In this document: piece after piece, positions 1 to 11,450 of the stretch
Layout: every line of letters begins with the position of its first letter
Numbering within the stretch: position 1 is the first letter of the stretch
Source: Xanthostigma xanthostigma
Lineage: Eukaryota; Arthropoda; Insecta; Raphidioptera; Raphidiidae
Length of the DNA stretch: 64,000 nucleotides
Direction of reading: 5' to 3'
Assembly (NCBI GenBank): GCA_963575645.1
Contig: OY754466.1
Span: 31,094,001-31,158,000 of the forward strand
Made by a program: the position numbers and the translations under genes
Notes under the pieces: generated by a model
Seen by the model: the letters and a program-made list of their open reading frames with translations, nothing else
What the model was told of the DNA's origin: nothing
Databases searched by the model: none

Positions 1-1330
1 ATTCTCTCATAAGAAAATGCAAACTGAATATTGACTATCATTTTCACGCAGAATAGCAGTTTTTACATGGTTTACGACAATTAGGTGCAAATAAGTCCTT
101 AAAGGCAAAATTGTTTTATTTTACAAAGGTTAGTCTACTTTCACTATAACATTCAGGTTTGGATCATTCTCTCATAAGAAAATGCAAACTGCATATTAAC
201 CATTATTTTAACGCAGACAAGCAGTTTTTACATGCTTCACGACAATTGCGTGCAAATGAGTCTTTATAGGCAAAATTGCTTTATTTTACAAAGGTTAGTC
301 TATTTACACTATAACATTCAGGTTTGGATCATTCTCTCATAAGAAAATGCAAACTGCATTTTTACCATTATTTTAACGCATACAAGCAGTTTTTACATGC
401 TTTATGACAATTAGGGGCAAATGAGTCCTTATAGGCAAAATTGCTTTATTTCATGAGGGTAAATCTATTTACACTATAACATTCAGGTTTAGATCATTCT
501 CTCCATAAGTAAATGCTAACTGCATATTAACCATTATTTTAACGCATACAAGCAGTTTTTACATGCTTTACGACAACTAGATGCAAATGAGTCCTTATAG
601 GCAAAATTGCTTTATTTCACAAAGGTAAGTCTATTTACACTATAACATTCAGGTTTGGAGCATTCTCTCACAAGAAAATGCAAACTGCATATTAACTATT
701 ATTTTAACGCATACAAGCAGTTTCTACATGCTTTATGACAATTAGGTGCAAATGAGTCCTTATAGGCAAAATTGCTTTATTTCATGAGGGTAAGTCTATT
801 TACACTATAACATTCAGGTGTGGATCATTCTCTCATAAGAAAATGCAAACTGAATATTGACTATCATTTTCACGCAGACAAGCAGTTTTTACATGGTTTA
901 CAATTAGGTGCAAATAAGTCGTTAAAGGCAAAATTGTTTTATTTTACAAAGGTAAGTCTATTTACACTATAACATTCAGGTTTGGATCATTCTCTCATAA
1001 GAAAATGCAAACTGCATATTAACCATTATTTTAACGCAGACAAGCAGTTTTTGAATGCTTTACGACAATTAGGGGCAAATGAGTCCTTATAAGCAAAATT
1101 GCTTTATTTCATGAGGGTAAGTCTATTTACACTATAACATTCAGGTTTGGATCATTCTCTCATAAGAAAATGCAAACTGAATATTGACTATCATTTTCAC
1201 GCAGACAAGCAGTTTTTACATGGTTTACGACAATTAGGTGCAAATAAGTCCTTAAAGGCAAAATTGTTTTATTTCACAAAGGTTAGTCTACTTTCACTAT
1301 AACATTCAGGTTTGGATCATTCTCTCATAA
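1..1330 (+). repeat. Left edge of block 1, mixed D, T and G monomers
   Basis: About eight monomers outside the local duplications. Subtype D occurs four times here, at 1, 827, 1154 and (start) 1319, more densely than anywhere else in the window. The copy starting at 827 has lost CGA in its TTTACGACAATT window near 899. No gene or non-satellite sequence was seen. Confidence 0.75.
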
Positions 1331-1483
1331 GAAAATGCAAACTGAATATTGACTATCATTTTCACGCAGACAAGCAGTTTTTACATGGTTTACGACAATT
1401 AGGTGCAAATAAGTCCTTAAAGGCAAAATTGTTTTATTTCACAAAGGTTAGTCTACTTTTACTATAACATTCAGGTTTGGATC
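1319..1483 (+). repeat. Monomer subtype D (TACATGGTTTACG form)
   Basis: Example of a rarer subtype: GAATATTGACTATCATTTTC near phase 27, TACATGGTTTACGAC near 64, AAGTCCTTAAAGG near 93, and TTGTTTTATTTCACAAAGG near 111. Relatives lie at 1, 827, 1154, 3300 and 25916. Forms combining its right half with another left half lie near 33400, 34060, 43130, 51750 and 60290, which suggests exchange inside monomers. Confidence 0.75.
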
Positions 1484-1648
1484 ATTCTCTCATAAGAAAA
1501 TGCAAACTGCATATTAACCATTATTTTAACGCATACAAGCAGTTTTTACATGCTTTATGACAATTAGGGGCAAATGAGTCTATTAAAGCAAAATTGCTTT
1601 ATTTCATGAGGGTAAGTCTATTTACACTATAACATTCAGGTTTGGATC

Positions 1649-1813
1649 ATTCTCTCATAAGAAAATGCAAACTGCATATTTACTATCATTTTAACGCATA
1701 CAAGCAGTTTTTACATGCTTTATGACAATTAGGTGCAAATGAGTCTTTGCAGGCAAAATTGCTTTATTTCATGAGGGTAAGTCTATTTACACTATAGCAT
1801 TCAGGTTTGGATC
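1649..1813 (+). repeat. Monomer subtype M (ATTTACTATCATTT form)
   Basis: Example of a subtype in which phases 29-45 read ATTTACTATCATTTTAA instead of ATTAACCATTATTTTAA. It occurs throughout both + blocks, and in reverse (AAAATGATAGTAAAT) through the inverted block, so the subtype predates the strand switches. Confidence 0.8.
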
Positions 1814-2638
1814 ATTCTCTCATAAGAAAATGCAAACTGCATATCAACCATTATTTTAACGCAGACAAGCAGTTTTTACATGCTTCACGACATTTGCGTG
1901 CAAATGAGTCCTTATAGGCAAAATTGCTTTATTTTACAAAGGTAAGTCTATTTTCACTATAACATTCAGGTTTGGATCATTCTCTCATAAGAAAATGCAA
2001 ACTGCATATTATACATTATTTTAACGCATACAAGCAGTTTTTACATGCTTTATGACAATTAGGGGCAAATGAGTCCTTATAGGCAAAATTGCTTTATTTT
2101 ACAATGGTAAGTCTATTTACACTATACATTCAGGTTTGGATCATTCTCTCATAAGAAAATGCAAACTGCATATTAACCATTATTTAAACGCAAACAAGCA
2201 GTTTTTACATGCTTTACGACAATTAGGTGCAAATGAGTCTTTATAGGCGAAATTGCTTTATTTCATGAAGGTAAGTCTATTTAGACTATAACATTCAGGT
2301 TTGGATCATTCTCTCGAAAGAAAATGCAAACTGCATATTTACTATCATTTTCACGCAGACAAGCAGTTTTTACATACTTCACGACAATTGCGTGCAAATG
2401 AGTCCTTATAGGCAAAATTGCTTTATTTTACAAAGGTAAGTTTATTTTCACTATAACATTCAGGTTTGGATCATTCTCTCATAAGAAAATGCAAACTGCA
2501 TATTAACCATTATTTTAACGCATACAAGCAGTTTTTACATGCTTTATGACAATTAGGGGCAAATGAGTCCTTATAGGCAAAATTGCTTTATTTCATGAAG
2601 GGTAAGTCTATTTACACTATATAATTCAGGTTTGGATC

Positions 2639-2803
2639 TTTCTCTCATAAGAAAATGCAAACTGCATATTAACCATTATTTAAACGCAGACAAGCAGTTT
2701 TTACATGCTTTACGACAATTAGGTGCAAATGAGTCTTTATAGGCAATATTGCTTTATTTCATGAAGGTTAGTCTATTTACACTATAACATTCAGGTTTCG
2801 ATA
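2639..2803 (+). repeat. Monomer subtype L (TTTAAACGCAGAC form)
   Basis: Example of a subtype with ATTTAAACGCAGACAAG near phases 40-56, TACGACAATTAGGTGC at 74-89 and AGTCTTTATAGG after it. It usually begins TTTCTCTC instead of ATTCTCTC and often directly follows a G-subtype monomer, for example at 2639, 4620, 8255, 10233, 27736, 29388, 32028, 41106 and 56628. Its fixed neighbours are part of the higher-order structure. Confidence 0.8.
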
Positions 2804-3310
2804 ATTCTCTCATAAGAAAATGCAAACTGCATATTAACCATTATTTTAACGCAGACAAGCAGTTTTTACATGCTTCACGACAATTGCGTGCAAATGAGTC
2901 CTTATAGGCAAAATTGCTTTATTTTACAAAGGTTAGTCTATTTTCACTATAACATTCAGGTTTGGATCATTCTCTCATAAGAAAATGCAAACTGCATATT
3001 AACCATTATTTTAACGCATACAAGCAGTTTTTACATGCTTTATGACAATTAGGGGCAAATGAGTCCTTATAGGCAAAATTGCTTTATTTCATTAAGGGTA
3101 AGTCTATTTACACTAAAACATTCAGGTTTGGATCTTTCTCTCATAAGAAAATGCAAACTGCATATTAACCATTATTTTAACGCATACAAGCAGTTTTTAC
3201 AAGCTTTATGACAATTAGGTGCAAATGAGTCCTTATAGGCAAAATTGCTTTATTTTATGAGGGTTAGTCTTTTTACACTATAACATTTAGGTTTGGATCA
3301 TTCTTTCATA

Positions 3311-5291
3311 AGAAAATGCAAACTGCATATTGACTATCATTTTCACGCAGACAAGCAGTTTTTACATGGTTTACGACAATTAGGTGCAAATAAGTCCTTA
3401 AAGGCAAAATTGTTTTATTTCACAAAGGTTAGTCTACTTTTACTATAACATTCAGGTTTGGATTATTCTCTCATAAGAAAATGCAAACTGCATATTAACC
3501 ATTATTTTAACGCATACAAGCAGTTTTTACATGCTTTATGACAATTAGGGGCAAATGAGTCTATTAAAGCAAAATTGCTTTATTTCATGAGGGTAAGTCT
3601 ATTTACACTATAACATTCAGGTTTGGATCATTCTCTCATAAGAAAATGCAAACTGCATATTTACTATCATTTTAACGCATACAAGCAGTTTTTACATGCT
3701 TTATGACAATTAGGTGCAAATGAGTCTTTGCAGGCAAAATTGCTTTATTTCATGAGGGTAAGTCTATTTACACTATAGCATTCAGGTTTGGATCATTCTC
3801 TCATAAGAAAATGCAAACTGCATATCAACCATTATTTTAACGCAGACAAGCAGTTTTTACATGCTTCACGACATTTGCGTGCAAATGAGTCCTTATAGGC
3901 AAAATTGCTTTATTTTACAAAGGTAAGTCTATTTTCACTATAACATTCAGGTTTGGATCATTCTCTCATAAGAAAATGCAAACTGCATATTATACATTAT
4001 TTTAACGCATACAAGCAGTTTTTACATGCTTTATGACAATTAGGGGCAAATGAGTCCTTATAGGCAAAATTGCTTTATTTTACAATGGTAAGTCTATTTA
4101 CACTATAACATTCAGGTTTGGATCATTCTCTCATAAGAAAATGCAAACTGCATATTAACCATTATTTAAACGCAAACAAGCAGTTTTTACATGCTTTACG
4201 ACAATTAGGTGCAAATGAGTCTTTATAGGCAAAATTGCTTTATTTCATGAAGGTAAGTCTATTTAGACTATAACATTCAGGTTTGGATCATTCTCTCGAA
4301 AGAAAATGCAAACTGCATATTTACTATCATTTTCACGCAGACAAGCAGTTTTTACATACTTCACGACAATTGCGTGCAAATGAGTCCTTATAGGCAAAAT
4401 TGCTTTATTTTACAAAGGTAAGTTTATTTTCACTATAACATTCAGGTTTGGATCATTCTCTCATAAGAAAATGCAAACTGCATATTAACCATTATTTTAA
4501 CGCATACAAGCAGTTTTTACATGCTTTATGACAATTAGGGGCAAATGAGTCCTTATAGGCAAAATTGCTTTATTTCATGAAGGGTAAGTCTATTTACACT
4601 ATATAATTCAGGTTTGGATCTTTCTCTCATAAGAAAATGCAAACTGCATATTAACCATTATTTAAACGCAGACAAGCAGTTTTTACATGCTTTACGACAA
4701 TTAGGTGCAAATGAGTCTTTATAGGCAATATTGCTTTATTTCATGAAGGTTAGTCTATTTACACTATAACATTCAGGTTTCGATAATTCTCTCATAAGAA
4801 AATGCAAACTGCATATTAACCATTATTTTAACGCAGACAAGCAGTTTTTACATGCTTCACGACAATTGCGTGCAAATGAGTCCTTATAGGCAAAATTGCT
4901 TTATTTTACAAAGGTTAGTCTATTTTCACTATAACATTCAGGTTTGGATCATTCTCTCATAAGAAAATGCAAACTGCATATTAACCATTATTTTAACGCA
5001 TACAAGCAGTTTTTACATGCTTTATGACAATTAGGGGCAAATGAGTCCTTATAGGCAAAATTGCTTTATTTCATTAAGGGTAAGTCTATTTACACTAAAA
5101 CATTCAGGTTTGGATCTTTCTCTCATAAGAAAATGCAAACTGCATATTAACCATTATTTTAACGCATACAAGCAGTTTTTACAAGCTTTATGACAATTAG
5201 GTGCAAATGAGTCCTTATAGGCAAAATTGCTTTATTTTATGAGGGTTAGTCTTTTTACACTATAACATTTAGGTTTGGATCATTCTTTCAT
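3311..5291 (+). repeat. 12-monomer higher-order unit, copy 2
   Basis: Second tandem copy of the unit at 1331-3310. The two diverge again near 5310, where this copy runs into ATTTACTATCATTTTTACG while the first runs into ATTGACTATCATTTTCACG. Direct adjacency points to unequal crossing-over or replication slippage across 12 monomers. Confidence 0.88.
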
Positions 5292-5721
5292 AAGAAAATG
5301 CAAACTGCATATTTACTATCATTTTTACGCATACAAGCAGTTTTTACATGCTTTATGACTATTAGAGGCAAATGAGTCCTTATAGGCAAAATTGCTTTAT
5401 TTCATGAAGGTAAGTCTATTTACACTATAACATTCAGGTTTGGATCATTCTCTCATAAGAAAATGCAAACTGCATATTAACCGTTTTTTTAACGCTGACA
5501 AGCAGTTTTTACATGCTTTATGACAATTAGAAGCAAATGAGTCTTTATAGGCAAAATTGCTTTATTTCATGAAGGTAAGTCTATTTACACTATAACATTC
5601 AGGTTTGGATCATTCTCTCATAAGAAAATGTAAACTGCATATTGAACATTATTTTAACGCATACAAGCAGTTTTTACATTCTTTATGACAATTAGGGGCA
5701 AATGAGTCCTTATAGGCAAAT

Positions 5722-6711
5722 TTGCTTTATTTCATGAGGGTAAGTCTATTTACACTATAACATTCAGGTTTGGATCATTCTCTCATAAGAAAATGCAAAC
5801 TGCATATTTACTATCATTTTAACGCATACAAGCAGTTTTTACATGCTTTATGACTATTAGGGGCAAACGAGTCCTTATAGGCAAAATTGCTTTATTTCAT
5901 GAAGGTAAGTCTATTTGCACTATAACATTCAGGTTTGGATCATTTTCTCATAAGAAAATGCAAACTGCATATTAACCATTTTTTTAACGCTGACAAGCAG
6001 TTTTTACATGCTTTATGACAATTAGGTGCAAATGAGTCCTTATAGGCAAAATTGCTTTATTTCATGAAGGTAAGTCTATTTACACTATAACATTCAGGTT
6101 TGGATCATTCTCTCATAAGAAAATGCAAACTGCATATTTACTATCATTTTAACGCATACAAGCATTTTTTACATGCTTTATGACAATTAGGTGCAAATGA
6201 GTCCTTATAGGCAAAATTGCTTTATTTCATGAAGGTAAGTCTATTTACACTATAACATTCAGGTTTGGATCATTCTCTCATAAGAAAATGCAAACTGCAT
6301 ATTTACTATCATTTTCACGCAGACAAGCAGTTTTTACATGCTTGATGATAATTAGGTGCAAATGAGTCCTTATAGGCAAAATTGCTTTATTTCATGAGGG
6401 TTAGTCTATTTACACTATAACATTCAGGTTTGGATCATTCTCTCATAAGAAAATGCAAACTGCATATTAACCATTATTTTAACGCATACAAGCAGTTTTT
6501 ACATGCTTTATGACAATTAGGGGCAAATGGGTCCTTATAGGCAAAATTGCTTTATTTCATGAAGGTTAGTCAATTTACACTATAACATTCAGGTTTGAAT
6601 TATTCTCTCATAAGAAAATGCAGACTGCATATTAACCATTATTTTAACGCAGACAAGCAGTTTTTACATGCTTTACGACAATTAGGTGCAAATGAGTCTT
6701 TATAGGCAAAA
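5722..6711 (+). repeat. 6-monomer higher-order unit, copy 1
   Basis: Six monomers (990 bp) repeated directly downstream. Shared private variants are TGACTATTAGGGGCAAACGA at 5851/6841, a T6 tract in AAGCATTTTTTACATG near 6163/7153, TGCTTGATGATAATTAG near 6339/7329, and ATGCAGACTGCAT near 6619/7609. I saw no mismatch over the shared length. Confidence 0.9.
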
Positions 6712-7683
6712 TTGCTTTATTTCATGAGGGTAAGTCTATTTACACTATAACATTCAGGTTTGGATCATTCTCTCATAAGAAAATGCAAACTGCATATTTA
6801 CTATCATTTTAACGCATACAAGCAGTTTTTACATGCTTTATGACTATTAGGGGCAAACGAGTCCTTATAGGCAAAATTGCTTTATTTCATGAAGGTAAGT
6901 CTATTTGCACTATAACATTCAGGTTTGGATCATTTTCTCATAAGAAAATGCAAACTGCATATTAACCATTTTTTTAACGCTGACAAGCAGTTTTTACATG
7001 CTTTATGACAATTAGGTGCAAATGAGTCCTTATAGGCAAAATTGCTTTATTTCATGAAGGTAAGTCTATTTACACTATAACATTCAGGTTTGGATCATTC
7101 TCTCATAAGAAAATGCAAACTGCATATTTACTATCATTTTAACGCATACAAGCATTTTTTACATGCTTTATGACAATTAGGTGCAAATGAGTCCTTATAG
7201 GCAAAATTGCTTTATTTCATGAAGGTAAGTCTATTTACACTATAACATTCAGGTTTGGATCATTCTCTCATAAGAAAATGCAAACTGCATATTTACTATC
7301 ATTTTCACGCAGACAAGCAGTTTTTACATGCTTGATGATAATTAGGTGCAAATGAGTCCTTATAGGCAAAATTGCTTTATTTCATGAGGGTTAGTCTATT
7401 TACACTATAACATTCAGGTTTGGATCATTCTCTCATAAGAAAATGCAAACTGCATATTAACCATTATTTTAACGCATACAAGCAGTTTTTACATGCTTTA
7501 TGACAATTAGGGGCAAATGGGTCCTTATAGGCAAAATTGCTTTATTTCATGAAGGTTAGTCAATTTACACTATAACATTCAGGTTTGAATTATTCTCTCA
7601 TAAGAAAATGCAGACTGCATATTAACCATTATTTTAACGCAGACAAGCAGTTTTTACATGCTTTACGACAATTAGGTGCAAAT
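6712..7683 (+). repeat. 6-monomer higher-order unit, copy 2
   Basis: Tandem copy of 5722-6711 at an offset of exactly 990 bp, so no indel separates them. The match ends near 7675-7683, where this copy continues AATAAGTCC and the first continues AATGAGTCT. A looser 990 bp echo of the same TGACTATTAG monomer pair is seen at 8651 and 9641. Confidence 0.9.
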
Positions 7684-9243
7684 AAGTCCTTATAGGCGAA
7701 ATTGCTTTATTTCATAAAGTTAAGTTTACTTACACTATAACATTCAGGTTTGGATCATTCTCTCACAAGAAAATGCAAACTGCATATTAACTATTATTTT
7801 AACGCATACAAGCAGTTTTTACATGCTTTATGACAATTAGGTGTAAATGAGTCCTTATAGGCAAAATTGCTTTATTTCATGAAGGTTAGTCTATTTTCAC
7901 TATACCATTTAGGTTTGGATCGTTCTCTCATAAGAAAATGCAAACTGCATATTAACCCTTATTTTAACGCATACAGGCAGTTTTTACATGCTTTATGACA
8001 ATTAGGGGCAAATGAGTCCTTATAGGCAAAATTGCTTTATTTCATGAGGGTAAGTCTATTTACACCATAACATTCAGGTTTGGATCATTCTCTCATAAGA
8101 AAATGCAAACTGAATATTGACTATCATTTTCACGCAGACAAGCAGTTTTTACATGCTTTATGACAATTAGAAGCAAATGAGTCTTTATAGGCAAAATTGC
8201 TTTATTTCATGAAGGGTAGGGTCTATTTACACTATAACATTCAGGTTTGGATCTTTTTCTCATAAGAAAATGCAAACTGCATATATACCATTATTTAAAC
8301 GCAGACAAGCAGTTTTTACATGCTTTACGACAATTAGGTGCAAATGAGTCTTTATAGGCAAATTTGCTTTATTTCATAAGGGTAAGTCTATTTACACTAT
8401 AACATTTTGGTTTGGATCATTCTCTCATAAGAAAATGCAAACTGCATATTAACCATTATTTTAACGCATACAAGCAGTTTTTACAAGCTTAATGACAATT
8501 AGGTGCAAATGAGTCCTTATAGGCAAAATTGCATAATTTCATGAGGGTTAGGTTATTTACACTATAACATTTAGGTTTGGATCATTCTTTCATAAGAAAA
8601 TGCAAACTGCATATTTACTATCATTTTAACGCATACAAGCAGTTTTTACATGCTTTATGACTATTAGGGGCAAACGAGTCCTTATAGGCAAAATTGCTTT
8701 ATTTCATGAAGGTAAGTCTATTTGCACTATAACATTCAGGTTTGGATCATTTTCTCATAAGAAAATGCAAACTGCATATTAACCATTCTTTTAACGCTGA
8801 CAAGCAGTTTTTACATGCTTTATGACAATTAGGTGCAAATGAGTCCTTATAGGCAAAATTGCTTTATTTCATGAGGGTAAGTCTATTTACACTATAACAT
8901 TCAGGTTTGGATCATTCTCTCATAAGAAAATGCAAACTGCATATTAACCATTATTTTAACGCATACAAGCAGTTTTTACATGCTTTATGAAAATTAGGGG
9001 CAAATGGGTCCTTATAGGCAAAATTGCTTTATTTCATGAAGGTTAGTCTATTTACACTATAACATTCAGGTTTGGATTATTCTCTCATAAGAAAATGCAA
9101 ACTGCATATTAACCATTATTTTAACGCAGACAAGCAGTTTTTACATGCTTTACGACAATTGCGTGCAAATGAGTCCTTATAGGCAAAATTGCTTTATTTA
9201 ACAAAGGTAAGTCTATTTAATCTATAACATTCAGGTTTGGATC

Positions 9244-9408
9244 ATTCTCTCATAAGAAAATGCAAACTGCATATTAACCATTATTTTAACGCATACAAGC
9301 AGTTTTTACATGCTTTATGACAATTAGGGGCAAATGAGTCCTTATAGGCAAAATTGCTTTATTTCATTAGGGTAAGTCTATTTACACTATAACATTCAGG
9401 TTTGGATC
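9244..9408 (+). repeat. Representative 165 bp monomer, G subtype
   Basis: This copy serves as a phase map. Phases 1-13 are ATTCTCTCATAAG. Phases 17-29 are a perfect hairpin-capable dyad, ATGCA-AAC-TGCAT (9260-9272 here). Phases 54-58 and 68-72 form a second short dyad, AAGCA...TGCTT, around a T5 tract. The octamer TGCTTTAT occurs twice, at phases 68-75 and 112-119. The most variable window is phases 70-95, here TATGACAATTAGGGGCAAAT. Phases 120-127 are TTCATGAA in many copies, mutated in this one. The monomer ends GGTTTGGATC. The G subtype (TATGAC plus TTAGGGGC) is the commonest form in both + blocks. Confidence 0.95.
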
Positions 9409-9903
9409 TTTCTCTCATAAGAAAATGCAAACTGCATATTAGCCATTATTTAAACGCAGACAAGCAATTTTTACATGCTTTACGACAATTAGGTGCAAAT
9501 GAGTCTTTATAGGCAAAATTGCTTAATTTCATGAGGGTAAGTCTATTTACACTATAACATTTAGGTTTGGATTATTCTTTCATAAGAAAATGCAAACTGC
9601 ATATTTACTATCATTTTAACGCATACAAGCAGTTTTTACATGCTTTATGACTATTAGGGGCAAACGAGTCCTTATAGGCAAAATTGCTTTATTTTATGAA
9701 GGTAAGTCTATTTGCACTATAACATTCAGGTTTGGATCATTTTCTCATAAGAAAATGCAAACCTCATATTAACCATTCTTTTAACGCTGACAAGCAGTTT
9801 TTACATGCTTTATGACAATTAGACGCAAATGAGTCTTTATAGGCAAAATTGCTTTATTTCATGAAGGTAAGTCTATTTAGACTATAAGATTCAGGTTTGG
9901 ATC

Positions 9904-10068
9904 ATTCTCTCATAAGAAAATGTAAACTGCATATTAACCATTATTTTAACGCAGACAAGCAGTTTTTACATGCTTCACGACAATTGCGTGCAAATGAGTC
10001 CTTATAGGCAAAATTGCGTTATTTTACAAAGGTAAGTCTATTTTCACTATAACATTCAGGTTTGGATC
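9904..10068 (+). repeat. Monomer subtype T (CACG...CGTG form)
   Basis: Example of a recurring subtype whose phase 73-87 window reads CACGACAATTGCGTG (9976-9990), linked to a TTTTACAAAGG block near phase 118-128 in place of TTCATGAAGG. The window is a 4 bp inverted repeat, CACG/CGTG, enclosing the CAATTG palindrome, and it holds extra CpG sites. The same linked pair is seen near 235, 1885, 2380, 2865, 24505, 25325, 25660, 27470, 35398, 49765 and elsewhere, and on the reverse strand near 12150, 12315 and 14295. Confidence 0.85.
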
Positions 10069-11434
10069 GTTCTCTCATAAGAAAATGCAAACTGCATATT
10101 AACTATTATTTTAACGCATAAAAGCAGTTTTTACATGCTTTATGACAATTAGGGGCAAATAAGTCCTTATAGGCAAAATTGCTTTATTTCATGTAGGGTA
10201 AGTCTATTTACACTATAACATTCAGAGTTGGATCTTTCTCTCATAAGAAAATGCAAACTGCATATTAACCATTATTTAAACGCAGACAATCAATTTTTAC
10301 ATGCTTTACGACAATTAGGTGCAAATGAGTCTTTATAGGCAAAATTGCTTTATTTCATGAGGGTAAGTCTATTTACACTATAACATTCAGGTTTGGATCA
10401 TTCTCTCATAAGAAAATGCAAACTGCATATTTACTATCATTTTAACGCATACAAGCAGTTTTTACATGCTTTATGACTATTAGAGGCAAATGAGTCCTTA
10501 TAGGCAAAATTGCTTTATTTCATGAAGGTAAGTCTATTTACACTATAACATTCAGGTTTGGATCATTCTCTCATAAGAAAATGTAAACTGCATATTGAAC
10601 ATTATTTTAACGCATACAAGCAGTTTTTACATTCTTTATGACAATTAAGGGCAAATGAGTCCTTATAGGCAAAATTGCTTTATTTCATGAAAGGTAAGTC
10701 TATTTACACTATAACATTCAGGTTTGGATCTTTATCTCATAAGAAAATGCAAACTGCATATTAACCATTATTTAAACGCAGACAAGCAGTTTTTACATGC
10801 TTTACGACAATTAGGTGCAAATGAGTCTTTATAGGCAAAATTGCTTTATTTCATGAGGGTAAGTCTATTTACACTATAACATTCAGGTTTGGATCATTCT
10901 CTCATAAGAAAATGCAAACTGCATATTTACTATCATTTTCACGCAGACAAGCAGTTTTTACATGCTTCACGACAATTGCGTGCAAATGAGTCCTTATAGG
11001 CAAAATTGCTTTATTTCATGAGGGTAAGTCTATTTACACTATACATTCAGGTTTGGATCATTCTCTCATAAGAAAATGCAAACTGCATATTAGCCATTAT
11101 TTAAACGCAGACAAGCAGTTCTTACATGCTTTACGACAATTAGGTGCAAATGAGTCTTTATAGGCAAAATTGCTTAATTTCATGAGGGTAAGTCTATTTA
11201 CACTATAACATTTAGGTTTGGATAATTCTTTCATAAGAAAATGCAAACTGCATATTAACCATTATTTTAACGCAGACAAGCAGTTTTTACATGCTTTATG
11301 ACAATTAGGGGCAAATGAGTCCTTATAGGCAAAATTGCTTTATTTTACAAAGGTAAGTCTATTTACACTATAACATTCAGGTTTGGATCATTCTCTCATA
11401 AGAAAATGCAAACTGCATATTAACCATTATTTTA

Positions 11435-11450
11435 ACGCATACCTTCATGA
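11435..11450. other. Polarity switch 1 (+ to -), 2 bp shared
   Basis: The + array reads ...TTTAACGCATAC and is followed at once by CTTCATGAAATAAAGC, which is minus-strand monomer sequence. The bases AC at 11441-11442 fit either side, because minus monomers read ACTTACCTTCATG, so the join has 2 bp of microhomology. The + monomer is cut at phase 53. No filler sequence is present. Confidence 0.95.

Larger units (their letters stand above)
1331..3310 (+). repeat. 12-monomer higher-order unit, copy 1
   Basis: This segment recurs in tandem immediately downstream at an offset of 1,981-1,982 bp (12 x 165 plus 1-2). Private variants that prove the match include TTTCGATAATTC at 2796 and 4778, ACATTTGCGTGC near 1890 and 3871, and TCTCGAAAG near 2312 and 4294. 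One base missing at 2121 (ACTATACATT) accounts for the offset change. Identity is very high by eye. Confidence 0.88.
1..11441 (+). repeat. Forward satellite block 1
   Basis: About 69 monomers in + orientation. The block opens inside the array, so its left limit is not seen, and it ends at the strand switch. It contains the 12-monomer pair (1331-5291) and the 6-monomer pair (5722-7683). No ATGCAATCTGCAT or GGGGATAAT variants were seen here, although both are common in the other two blocks. Confidence 0.95.
7684..11441 (+). repeat. Right part of block 1, irregular monomer order
   Basis: About 23 monomers of mixed subtype without a clean long duplication. Short echoes exist: about 8561-8870 resembles 9551-9810 at 990 bp, with several mismatches. 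The last copy is cut inside ACGCATAC at the junction. No gene or other element was seen. Confidence 0.8.

Noticed and set aside
6163..6168. T6 tract (AAGCATTTTTTACATG) as a microsatellite or terminator
   Set aside because: It is a single-base change of the usual AAGCAGTTTTTACATG, copied with the 6-monomer unit. It is not a separate element.
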